From the NCBI RefSeq assembly GCF_033807575.1, contig NW_026907786.1, forward strand, positions 1-64,000: a stretch of 64,000 nt of DNA, written 5' to 3'. This stretch comes from Cydia pomonella (taxonomy: Eukaryota; Arthropoda; Insecta; Lepidoptera; Tortricidae). Within the stretch, counting starts at the first letter, position 1. Every line of letters begins with the position of its first letter. The notes beneath the pieces are model-generated. The model was given only the letters and a program-made list of their open reading frames with translations, had not been told where the DNA came from and did not search any database. This document shows positions 38,501 to 51,500 of this stretch, one piece after another. The position numbers were made by a program, and so were the translations under genes.

Positions 38501-39592
38501 CACAATTTACGTTTCGATTGGCGTTTTCCATCAACAATTTACATCTTGGCTAAACCCCCTGATCTATTATTAATTAATGTCTTAGACAGGTATTTTGAGT
38601 AAATAAATACCCAACGCAAATAAAATATAGTCTAAAATGGAAATAATACTTTTTATAGCACCCTGATCCCAGCACATTGAATTCTATAACAGTGATGTGT
38701 TGTGGCAAAGCAACTCCTGTCTCTTTTCTCCTCCCGGATGTTAGGTAATCGCTCTCTTCTATATCCAGGTGGCAATATGGCACCAAGGACTTTGCTACTA
38801 TTTTGCAGAACATATTCTGATCATCTGGATCTAAATTATCTGTAATAAAAATATTGTAAAGCGTTGCCCTTTAAAGAACTTACCTACATGTTCGTAGTCC
38901 ATAAGTTAAAACTCACCAATCGAACTTTTTAGTAAAACTTTGTACTCGAAAGCATCAAGAGGTGAAAACGTAACTGTGAAAACTCCACTTTCCGAGGGCT
39001 GGAGGCATTCCTTGGCTGGTTCTATTTTGAAGGGTAAATTGACTTCGAACCAGGTGTCTACACTGCATCTCTCCAAACTTTCACTAAACAAAGTCTCTTT
39101 GCTGGAGTCTAGTTTAAAACAATACAAAAAAATTTAGACGATAAAAATTGTGAAAAACTAAGTCCATATACGTTGGCATAATTGCGTACGGACGTTGCGT
39201 ACTTGCTTTCCCTCCCCGTCCTGGAGGCTCATTCTGACTTATCAATATTTATGATCTTGATCTTGTTACATGATCTTAATACGATACCTTGACGATCGTT
39301 TTCGTGATTCGTGCGCTTCTTGCGCACGACTTTCACTTCATTTTGCTTGGACTAATCAGATCAATATCGTAACAAATTATCAAATCAGAATCGGACTCCT
39401 GTACGAGATATGGGAAGAAAGTATGTTCCTATATTCGGAACATTTCTAATGTAAATTGAAAATATTTTCCGTGGATATTTGTATTCATATTATTAAGTGT
39501 AAGGAATCTTTGTTATACACACCTTTAGTATTAGAAGCGTCTGCTTCTTGGCGTTCCTTGCCATCCGCACTGTCCTTATTGTCCTCACCTTG
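20527..39592 (-). CDS. HYDIN: HYDIN C-terminal ASH/MSP-repeat exons
   Basis: Exons are 39592-39523, 39108-38917, 38839-38662, 38544-38491, 37692-37527, 37225-36966, 35494-35302, 33952-33731, 32247-32081, 31615-31428, 30498 to about 30251, 29370-29190, 28562-28393, 28116-27984, 26391-26246, 25720-25585, 24549-24397, 23778-23611, 22911-22687, 22401-22180, 21748-21603, 21273-21093 and 20658-20527. Repeat signatures include CGFAPSFNVINPTSEAYEF, FTFAPSAPG, DSLQFGRVRIRGCKILKV, FDMGPVKVGSKIVRQIEV and FLVWFEPTEVG. Phases agree throughout, except that the exon ending near 30251 needs a phase-2 end for the next exon. A MITE abuts that donor. Three decayed exon copies lie in introns of this block. Base composition rises in GC in the last exons. 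Confidence 0.85.
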
Positions 39593-42500
39593 CTGTGTTA
39601 CAACAAAACACGATTTATTGTAAATTAACAATTATGCATCGATCAGATAAATAAATAATTCTACATAGATACAATTTAATCTCTAAGGATTTCATTCCGT
39701 CAAAATCGGTTATGCTCTTCGAAGTCTTCTAGCAACACACGCTTCCGACAAGCAACACCGGCTTTCGACACTTCCACCGAAGGGAGGAGCCCAAGCGATA
39801 TCTTACCGAAATCGTTGTGTCATTTTTTGCGGGGGGAAACGTGCACAAAATCGCATTTCTCACTCACTACATATCAAAGGCAAATCTAACCAATCTTGCA
39901 CACCTCGATCTCTTTTTATGTACAAACGAGTTAGAACACGCACCGCGCTATTCCCAGTTGGACATGTGCTTCGGCAGAGGGGAAATAGTGCGAATGCAGA
40001 TTCCCTTTCCGGTGTTGCTCGAAGGTTATGCTGCTTTACCCGTAAAAATGTGCTTAAAAGAGAAAGCTTGTTCGAAATTTATCATGTTACTGAACCTAAG
40101 TACAGTTACGAATTCTTTTCTGAGATGTGGAATGGGATACAATAAGGTAGAAAATTCCAGTTTGACAAGCCATGCTTTTAACCCCCTTTTTACGAATCCT
40201 TGCTAATATAACAAAAAGCAAAAGTACTTCTGTCTGTTAACGTAAATATCTGTAACCTCTTTGTGTCGGTAATAGTACCGAAGTACTTTTACCTAAGTAT
40301 TTACAGAAAAAAACGCTGACCCGGTTTAGATGAAATGTTAGTATGAAGGTAAAGGGAAAGAATTATCAATCTACGCAAACAAGATCGTAGACAGAAGCCA
40401 GTACCTACGAAAATATTTGATTATAGTAATCGGAATACAGCACCTTTTTATTTAAGTTTTTGTCGATTGTCGTAGGGAAATCTTCGTCAATTTGGAAAGT
40501 CCACGTAATTTTCATCGGCACTTTACCACTGTTTGTCACTTTAAAATCGAATTTTCTTGTCTGTAATAATCATATGTTTTTTTTTATTTACATATAAAGT
40601 GCAACTAACCATACAATTCTACAATAATTACGATTTCATGAACATTAATTTCGTAAACGATACTATTTTCCAAAGTCGCAAATATGTATTTGCTATGTCG
40701 TCTACTCAGTAAGCAAGCGGCAGCGGAATCTATTTTAGTATTATTTTCAATAATTTCCCAAGTTACAATGATAAAGTACGGTCAAGGAATTTAATTTGAG
40801 TACCATTTCGTACCTTGTCACAGTGACAAAAGTATGAGGTCCCTAGCGACTTTCATATTGATCGCTACTGTGACAAGATACGATGGTACTGAAATTAATT
40901 TCTATCTCTGTACAACTATGATAAAGTAATTTCTCTGTTAAAATCACATTTTACCTGGTATATAAACGTATCTTTTAGTGAAACTTCCTCCTTCAAATTG
41001 TGTGTATATTTAGTATATTCTGTCGTAACAGAATACATTATTATCATTTTAATAGTACCCATCGGTGCCTGAGGAGATTCAATGACCTGTTCATTCAAAA
41101 CTCGCTCAGCTCTTTCAGCTACAGACGTTTCACTAAAAATAAGGGGATTAGAATAACAAACTTTATTAATATACAATACACATAATATAATTACGCATTT
41201 AAACTAGTTTCCAAAAGAATCATTTAGATATTATGTGTAGCATGGCAGGAATTAATTCCAGCAATATAAGAATATGCGCTACGTATTCCTAATACATGCT
41301 ACATACGGAATTCATCATGCTACGCGCTACGCCGTAGCACACTGAGCTAAACAGGCTCATTCCAACAATATAATGTGATACTGATCTAACATGTATCTGA
41401 CATCATTCCAATATTAGATGATTTTAATCTCCTTCAAAGGACATGCTGAATTGCGCATTACCTTCAACCAAAAACGTCAGAATCAGATCAGTACCTATCA
41501 TCTTTGAATGGGATCTAATAATTGAAACTCGAATCCAAAACCGTCATTTTTGTCACTTATAAATCAGTATCGGATCAGTATTATGGGCGGTATTATGGTT
41601 CCATTTTTATCACTTGTCACTGTGCCCGTCACTTTCGCGCTTACATACTTGTTAGAACGTGACAGCTATGGTGACAAATGATAAAGAGCCGACCATCTTA
41701 GCCCTACAGAAGTATATCAGTATCATAATGAAATGAGATTTCATAACTAAAATCTGAATTGGCCTGTCAGATCGCTGGCCCAATATTACAGGGTTCTATG
41801 TTACACTTTCAAGATCGTTGAAATTCGACTTAATGTCACTATGATAATGTTCAAATTTCAGTTCGAAAAAGTTAAAAAAAAAAACTCGTAATATTGTGCC
41901 AGCGAGATAGCAAAACCGTGAAATGAAGGTTTACCAATTATGTTCAAACGTGGTGACCGTTTGCCTGCTGTCCCACGTGGGCCCCTTAATGTCCAGAGTT
42001 AGGGAATTGTCGCTGACAGCCGATAAATTACAGAACATAAGTTCCTGCAAGAAGGTCGGTATTATACAATGATTTAACTTATGTAATCTATGATTTATTT
42101 ACAGATATTTTAATTTCTGACATGATATCCAGTAATCAACATAGTAGCATAATGAAAATAGAATCAAATAACAAAAGATTTCAAGATTAATTACGTATTC
42201 CAGGGTCATATTGGAAAGTTGTATTATTATTGATTTTGAATGATATCTTTTAATGGCGTCAAATTATCTGAAAATCAAAATTACCTTTTTCACGGCTACA
42301 GGTTGACTCGAGAAAAACATAATTTCTAAGTCCTTTTCTTCTGCCGGTGAAATGTATCCTAGTGATGGTTTAACAAACAAGTTTTGGACTTCTTCCCATT
42401 TAAATTTGTAAACTTTATCTGAGTTATTAACCATGATGACTGATCTTTTTTGTATGTAACTCAATTCACACCCTCCGAAGTCTAAAATATATTTCAGGCA

Positions 42501-45500
42501 AGCCGGCTCGTTTCTAATGACCACCGAGCTGGTAAACGACCTCGTTTTTTTCGTTTCACTGGATTTAGTGTCTTTTCTCTTTGCAGCTCTCTTTTTGCTA
42601 TCGATGGTCGAGACAGTTGACTCCGTGCTGCATCAAACAAAATAATATTTAACATACCTTAAATATGAGCTCCTAAAAATTTTCACTTTCAATAATTAAC
42701 CTATTAGTGACTACATAGCTACGATTACGTAGGATCTTGCCGAAACAATTTTCTTTTTTGCTTTGTACTTAGCTAAAATTATAATCGCCCATAGATCGCT
42801 ACCCACATTTGTTGAACCATGGGTTAACGTATACATACTCTGTAAGATTCTGTATTGCCCCCAAGTCAACATCCATCGACAACATTTCAAGTCCAATCAA
42901 TATTACGTCTTCCATAAATCCTTCAGCTTCACAAAACACCTGTTGATTTTCAGTGTGAGAAAAATATTTAAAGAGACATGCAAATGTACATACAATGTAT
43001 TTAATATATGTATGGAATAAGTACCGTAAAATACTCGTAAGGGTTGTCAACAATGGTTAGTTGAATTTCGCAACTTGTCCTCCCTCTTTTGACGGGGTTG
43101 TAATGAACAATAACGCCTGCTAGTTCGGCCGGTTTCAATCTTAACTTGATTCTCGTGTCGTCTTGATCTAAATCACAACATGAAAGTATTCAATAAATAA
43201 ACAACAAGATTAGACTAAGGGTAATAGTCTGTCCCACGAGCCATATTAATTCTATTCGAATTATGTACAATGTATGAAAAAGGTAGTTCGTTACTAGAAA
43301 TAGAGCAAAAGTACCTTTGCGACATTTAATAATATTCTTTTCTGAAATAACTGCCGCTGACAACCAAAATACATTCCTCTCCTCGATTGTTGACTGGTGT
43401 ATGTTCAATATTACAGTGCTTTTTACTGAACATATGTTCTTAAAACGAATTTCGCGACTGCTGATGGAGCCCAAGCAAGTGACGGGCATTTGGAGTAGTG
43501 AGCATTTGTACTGTCTCGTCGGGGGCCAAATCATTTTTATACGCGGTATGACGCCTTCCCCGATCAAACAAACCCTAAATGACTGTTGCTGGTTGTTAAG
43601 GAGATTCAATTTGATTTCTAAAATGGCTCGATACTCCTGCAAAGCAAACATATATTAATTGTAAAAAAAATATTACAACATATTTTATTAACATGTTACG
43701 TTAATGAATTATTTACCTTTAAAGCTTTAGGACTAAACATGATTCGCAAGCATTTGTGTTGTAAAGGTTCTATATGTGTCTCATATTTATCCAAAGAGAA
43801 GATGTCCTCCTCGGCATTCAGTTCGGTGAGGAGCTTCATGGAGAGCGCACAGGCAACCAATCCATTGTTGTAAAGGTCGATCGCTCCCGTGAACGTTGTA
43901 TTCACGTTCACGCAGAAAAAGTGCAGAGTGACTGAATTTTCCACAAAAACGCAATGCGGAGACGTCTGAAACGAAAACGGAAATTGTTACGAAAACACCT
44001 TTATCTTTTGAAATATACTAAAAACCGACCAATAGAATGCCCTGCCATCCGTGATAATAACGGTGATACAATATCCCCCGTGCTATTAGTTGCTATGATG
44101 ACGTTCAACAAGCAAAAGGGAGCACCTTCGTAGCACTTGTATGTTTTTTACTAAGAAGGCAAAACTTTATGCAAAAACTCAAAAAGGTCTTAACCGATCA
44201 TATTCGCTATAGTTTTGATAAAATTCTTTACTAAACTTTACTTTCTAATTTTTTTTTTAATATTTTACCACAGTTCCAAAGTTAAAAGGGAGTTGGGAAC
44301 ATATTTGTTTATTACTCTTGGAGCGATATTTCCGAAAAAAATCGTTTTTCAAAAAATTGTTCATGGTTCCTATTCGTTTTGAAAAAAATCCAACGACATC
44401 TCACACCATAGGGTTGTAGCGAAAAAAAAAAACATCCCCACTGTGTAGAGGAGGTACAGTGTTATTTTTTGTCACTTCGTGAGCATGATTGATATATATA
44501 TACCCATGCCAAATGGCAGCTTTCTAGCAGTAACGATCACAGCAAAGCCGTGGACAGACAGAAAAACAGACATGGCGAAACTATAAAGGTTCCTTGTTGA
44601 CTACGCACGGAACCCTAAGAAGCCCTAATAAATTGCCCAAGCCCATTTTGTTTTATTTTATTAAATCCATGTAAGGTCTAGGTACTAGTGCTCGACGCTG
44701 CACTAGTACTCGACATGGGCACTTTATGTCAAAGTGACAAGGATTAAGTTCGAATACAGAAAAATCTTAGTTGTTTAACCTATATTTCTATGAAATAAAG
44801 TGCCCATGTCGATGACTAGTGCAGCGTCGAGCACTAGTACTTCTACCTTATCCATAGTGTTTAAAATACTTCAAAATAGAATTTTAGTTACCTCTGGTAC
44901 TTTATAATCAGACAGGCTTTTCACAATCAAATGTTCTCGGAACGTGTTTTCAGTGTTCCAAAAATCTAAAGTTGGCATGGCTCCAATGCCGACAAGCCTG
45001 AGTGGCACTCCACAAGCTTCAGCAGGGCACGTATCACTTATTATAAAGTTAATGGTTTCTCTGAACATCCCAGGCCCGCTGGCGTAAAACTGCATTTGAA
45101 TTGTGCGACTAGTTCCAGGCGCAATTAAGTTATCTTCATTCAATATTAAAAAGTTGCCGCATTTCATTGGAGGATTTTTAAGCCTGTTAGAAAATACATA
45201 GTAATTACATGTGCATTAGACTAATTCAAAGCAAAACACAGATCTTTCGCCTTGAGATCTATGCCAACTTAATCAGTGGATGCTGCGAATTTAGATAAAT
45301 ACTTAAGTACCTATTGATTAAATATAAGGATTGCAAACCCTAGTCTCACACTTACTTGTTATCCTTTACCTTCACTGTTAAGTCAGCACTTGTTTGGTAC
45401 TCCTCTGGCAGAACAATCTCATAAGTAACTGGACATTTACTAGTGTTATTTAATATGACGTCCTTCATAATCGCAGTGCCAATAGGGATAATGTTGAAAT

Positions 45501-48500
45501 TAAGCTCGCCCAATGGAAAAAGAGTAAATCTGAAAATTTAAGTTCATTGTCATCTGCAGGAAAAAATATCGAGAAACCAAAAACATGTTGTAATTAGATA
45601 AAGAAAATAAAATGCATTTTTTTACATTGCTGACGATAACGGGCTACTGTGCTTGGTGAAAACCTTTATATACATATATATGTGTGTGTGTGTGTGTGTC
45701 TGTTTGCGGCACCGTAATTCTTTAACGAGGATACCGATTTGGTTGCGTTTTATTTGAAAGATAGTTAATTGGCGCTTGTTCTTAGACATGTTTTGGGGTG
45801 AGGTTTATTTTATTTTCTTGTTTAATCAATAATTAGGTTACCTAGCGCAAATGCAAACTTTTAATTTTGATATGATATTTTCCTATTCCCGGAAATATTA
45901 TACAACTTACGTATTATAGAAAGATGCAAGAGTGATGCAAACAGGGAACTTGGCGACCACGACTTGTTTCTTGGAGCCGTCGAGCAACGAGCACGTGTAG
46001 ACCGGCACGTTCACCAGGTTCATGGACGTGGTGGGCGTGCACGTGAACTCGATAGCCACTAACTTCATATTCACGGGGATCATCCCGCATTCTTGGACAA
46101 CTTCGAAGGATCTTAGTAGAGACGGCTCTGGGAAATTCTTCACTTTCTTCAACCTAAAGTTGTTGTGGAAAACAATGAAATTTATAAGAGTTTGTATTAG
46201 CTCCATGTACAGCTGTGGCTGTCTATTATTTTTATAAGGTTAAGCAAAAATTTATTAAGGGAAACATTCATGTAGGAGTGACTAAATTTCCCATTGAACA
46301 CGTTTCCAAATTCCGATTTTGTGTCCTACCCAAAGCCGAAGCCGAGCCAGTGCTTTTAATAATTTAAGAATTATAATCTTATAAATGAAGTCCAGAAATC
46401 CAAGGGAAAACCAACTTTTTTTATTATGATATAGGAGGTAAACAAGCCGACGAATCGCCAAGCAACTAATTTATGAATAAAATAGATATAAACATCTACG
46501 TACTTATAGTAAATATTATATTTGCCGCGATTGAGTAAAAACATCATTTTAGAGTAGGTGGAGTTAACTTTGACGTTGCCGTAGTCGAGGCAAGTGTCGG
46601 CCGGGTTCTCGTAGGCGCACTCCACCATGACGTCGTAGCATTCCGCCGACAGTTGTAACTGGTCAATCACCATGGGGTTGCCGCGTCCCTCCGCGTCGTA
46701 TATCTAAAATACAATAATAATGTTATTAAACCATATGTGACTTAGCTTGATTTATTATCTAGCGCCAACACAAAGAATCTCATGGTATATGTAATTTGTT
46801 AGCTAGAGAATATGAAACTTCAGAAGTCTATTTAAAAACTTTTTAATCAAAAGATACGTACGTCTATGATCAATATCTTGTGTGAAATAACACCGACTCT
46901 ACACGCGATGTATGTTACTGGAACCACTTGGTTGTCATATCTGGGCACGATCCCGGATGTATGAGAAATTATGAAGTCTTCTGCAAACTCTTCAGCATTT
47001 CGCACTTTCCACATTATTGGCAAAATTGAGTCATTTTTAACAATAAATCTATCATCTTCTCGCCGATATAATAAAAGCTTCCCGTAATCTGTGATCATAA
47101 GATATGATTTATCAGAAAAGAGATAGAAATCCCTGAAAATGTTTAGACATTCATGACATATCATGTCTGCATAGCGACGTGATCACTCTCGAACAGCAAG
47201 TTAAGTCATTTCTTAGTTACCAAAATCGATCTCACCTTACGATACTCACCTCACCACAGAGAATAAACTCACCAATATTCTTAGTCAACGGCAATATCTC
47301 CAAGATGGGAACGACGCCGCTGCACTGGATGATCACTGTGACGATCTCAGGGTTGTCCTTGACACAGAAGAGCAGCACGCTCTGATGAACACCCACTTCC
47401 GACGGAGCTGCAGTGACTGTTAGCTTTCCGCGGCAGCCGGGCTAAATTTTGAGTTTTATAATTTAGAAATTAGTTTGGCAAACCAATTTGTCAATATAAG
47501 GCGGCAAATTGACGTAGGCGTGAAGGGTCAATCTCCCATAGTAGTAATGAATTTTGTGTCGTATTGTACTGACTGATTGGATACCAAGACTACAGTTTCA
47601 GTAAAACCTATCATAAAATAATACAAAATAATAAATGTACCTATATCCATAAAAATTTTACTTATGCTGTCTCAGAATTACTCTGCTTAAGCCTGGAATC
47701 AACTTAGAACGAGGTATAATCGTTCTAAGCAGATAAGATAACAAGCATGATGATGATAAATTTAAATTAAGATGTAAGTGTTCTTATTAGGTTATAAGGC
47801 GTAGCTGATCGTGATCATGTTCTCAAACTGCCTTCTATTTGCTTATTTTGTACATATAAATTTGAAAATATATCCATATTATGCTGTTTTAGATCCAAAA
47901 CTGTAAAATGTATAATGGCTTCCCATTAATGCTACACTAACTTCGAGACTTATAAAAGTTTTGTCCAGATCGAAAACGTTGGTCTGTTCAGCAAATTCAA
48001 TTACAATGTCCGCAGTGATCAATGAAGAATTCTTTAAATCAATTGTGTATTCTTCTTCATATATTCTGCAAACATTACAACGTTCGTTAAGATACTATAA
48101 GATCATAACGAGAACCATATAGAGGTACCTACTCAATGGCGCTAATAATGTTATAGAGCCGATACGTAGAATACCTGTTTTGTCCAACAAAAATTGGTCC
48201 GAACTCAAATAAGTCAAGGTCATCTAAATACGTGATTTTATACACGTTGTCTTCAAAGTTTGCTCTTCTAACAAAATTTGCAAACATTTTCTTGGGTCTG
48301 CTATCTATTCTGTAAAACATGTACACGTATTCATAATTACAAAAGAATGGTGACTGTAAGTACATGTATAAGCATTTAATGTGGGGTTTGACCGAAGTTT
48401 CGGTTTCGCCGTAAAAATCATGTTTCCGGCAAAAACTGCCGAACCTTTCAGCCGCGCCGAAACTGTATGTCGGTATAAAACCATGTTTCGGCCGAAACTA

Positions 48501-51500
48501 GAACAAAGCCGATCATTCGGTTTCGATCGGACACTACATTTATGAGAGAAGCTGCTGCGTTTGTTTATAATGCCCGCTGTTAGCGGAACGCGGCGCGCGC
48601 ACGCGGGCGCACGCCCAGGCGCCGGTTGCGCGCGCGCACGCTCTACTCAACTCCGTGCTTGAGGCACACCCGGAGTGTGACTTGTTTGTGAGTGCAATCG
48701 GACGACTGATGACTGAGTGTAAGAGAGTGATAGAGCGAGAGATGCCTGTAAGTAGTATTATATAATGTGATTATGTAGATACTTTTGTACTCAATTACTG
48801 TCTCCCAATTTGTGCCGCTGTGGCTTTAGCTGTTAAGGTGCAATTGTAAACTGAATTAATAAATAAACAAATAAACAAATAAACAAATAATAATCATACA
48901 TACCTACTAATGACCTTTTATGTAGGTATGTATATAACGGATGTACCGATTTATTTAATTCATCATCATTTTCAATCTTATTTTATCTACATTCTGATGA
49001 GATTTTATCAAATAGCTCACCTCGGCAAGTCGCAAATGCCAGTAACGTGAATATCAACCCTCGACTCCGGCCACCCGCTGACCTCCACGAACCGTTTCAC
49101 GCTGAAGTGGCCTTCCCATTGCGGGCTAAAGGAGTACTTGCACCGCACCAGATCTCCTGGCCCCAATACAATGCGTTTAGCGGATGCTAAAACAAAATAC
49201 AAACACATGTAGTAGTAAACTCAAAAAAAATGGTAAGTAATAGTGATACGTACACAGTCGCCGTTTCAGTGACTATAAACAATACCAATATTATTATTTA
49301 TTAAACTAGATTCAATTATTTACATAAACTTGCACTTTATGATCTCTCTTGTCATAACAGTTTTGAAAGATTCACGGTTAGTTTCACCTCATGTTATAGA
49401 CTTGAAGTTAATTATAAAGCGTTTCGTTTTACAATTCATCACCTGTATTGCTATACAAAAAGAAATGTACAAGTGTATATACGTATCGTGCATTTGTTAT
49501 ACCTGGAACGGTTTTCAAGCTATGCAGTGGCAGTGGGCTAGGGTAGTATGACTCTTCACTTTTTTCCATACTTAAGTTTTCAAGTGTCGCAACCGGACCG
49601 GGAAATGCACTAGTCGAAGTCGAAGATGATGTCATCTAAAATAATATATTGAACGTGCTTAACTCTTTACCTTCGATCGTAAATCACCTAACTAGTAGTG
49701 CGCATCTGTTATAGTTACCTTTTTACCACACATACAGTGCCATTTTGACAAGACATTTATAACATTATCTTGAGTCGTATCATCCAAAGGTTTAAGTCAG
49801 TAATTTGATTACATTCACATTTTTTGACCTATAAAATAGAAACACATTCGTCTATATATTCATAATACCCGTATAGTAAATATCATTATTAATAATATTT
49901 ATACTAGCCGGTAATTCGTCCAAAAAGCACCACTTCAGAGGCAGTTCATGATGAATGTAAGGCATTGTTTTTGGTAGCAGCACTGTAAATTCTTTCCTTT
50001 TCATTGAGCTTTGAAGAATGTCTTCGGCGTCGCTATCCCCATCCCTCAATGCTTCACGCATCGCAGGAGTATTTATAAACATGTTCACCAATGCTTCTTT
50101 GTAATGTAGACAGGGGCACATTATCAGAGTTAATGGAAATCCTCTTTGAGCTTCGTTCTCATCAGTAGACTACACAACAGTTTAAGGAGGTTGTTATGCA
50201 CAAAACAAATGCAAAAATAAGTATTTTTAAAAGCATAGATTATACAGGAAGTAACAAAAATAGTGAGGATCCGTTTAAGGACATATTCGGTATCGTGTTC
50301 TGATTAGAAAATGGTAAAAGAAAAAAAAATAGCGTGAAAATAATAGTAAAAATATATGGGGCAAGTCGTCCAAGTCGGCCAACCTCCCACTGCCGCCATA
50401 CAAGGGCCAAAAATATTTCGCGTCAAAAAAAAATTCTTCTACTTCTTCCTAATCAGAACACGATACCGAATATACCCTTAGATGGATCCCCACTGTTTTT
50501 GTTACACCTTGTATGGAGTTAACATTGATAATTGTACGATACTAAGTATTATAGGGAGCTAAGAGTAAGGTGTAAACTTTCGCTATCGTTTTTAGAGTTC
50601 CGTTCCAAAAAGATAAAAGCGGCCAAGTGCGAGTCGGACTCGTGCATGAAGGGTTCCGTACCATTTATGACGTATTAAAAAAAATCTACTTACTAGATCT
50701 CGTTCAACATTTTACCACTTTGGACACACATTTTACCACTTTGGAAGTGTCTCTCGCGCAAACTATTCAGTTTAGAAAAAAATGATATTAGAAACCTCAA
50801 TATCATTTTTAAAGACCTATCCATAGATACCCCACACGTATGGGTTTGATGAAAAAAGATTTTTTGAGTTTCAGTTCTAAGTATGGGGAACCCCCAAAAT
50901 TTATTGTTTTTTTTTCAATTTTTGTCTAAAAATCTTAATGCGGTTCATAGAATACATCTACTTACCAAGTTTGAACAGTATATTAGCCCTTATAGTTTCG
51001 GAAAAAAGTAGCGGTGACATAATCGGACAGACAGACGGACATGACGAATCTATAAGGGTTCCGTTTTTTGCCATTTGGCTACGGAACCTCAAAAAGTAAC
51101 CCTCTTGTGTTGACTCTTTACGGGCGTCTGTCACATAGCTAAATATTTCGTTTTGACTAGATAATTACTACCTCATCGAATTGCTAAATAAATATATATT
51201 AAAAGTATTGACATACCAGTACATGTGTTTCCGACTTCGTCTTTGGTTTTTTCTGCACATTACCCAATATTTGACCGTTTAAAGCGTACAATGGAAATCC
51301 AACGGCACTTTCTTCGAATACCCAATTATTGGCAATAGTAATCAAGCTATCATATGTAAATTTGTAATACTCGTTGTATTTCACAAGCATTTCCATGTAT
51401 TCACTTGTATTTTTCCCAGCTACAATTTGTTTATAACAAAGGTATTAATTTAGAAGTAATAAAATGTGATATGTGGTATATAGGGCTAAAATAAGAATTG

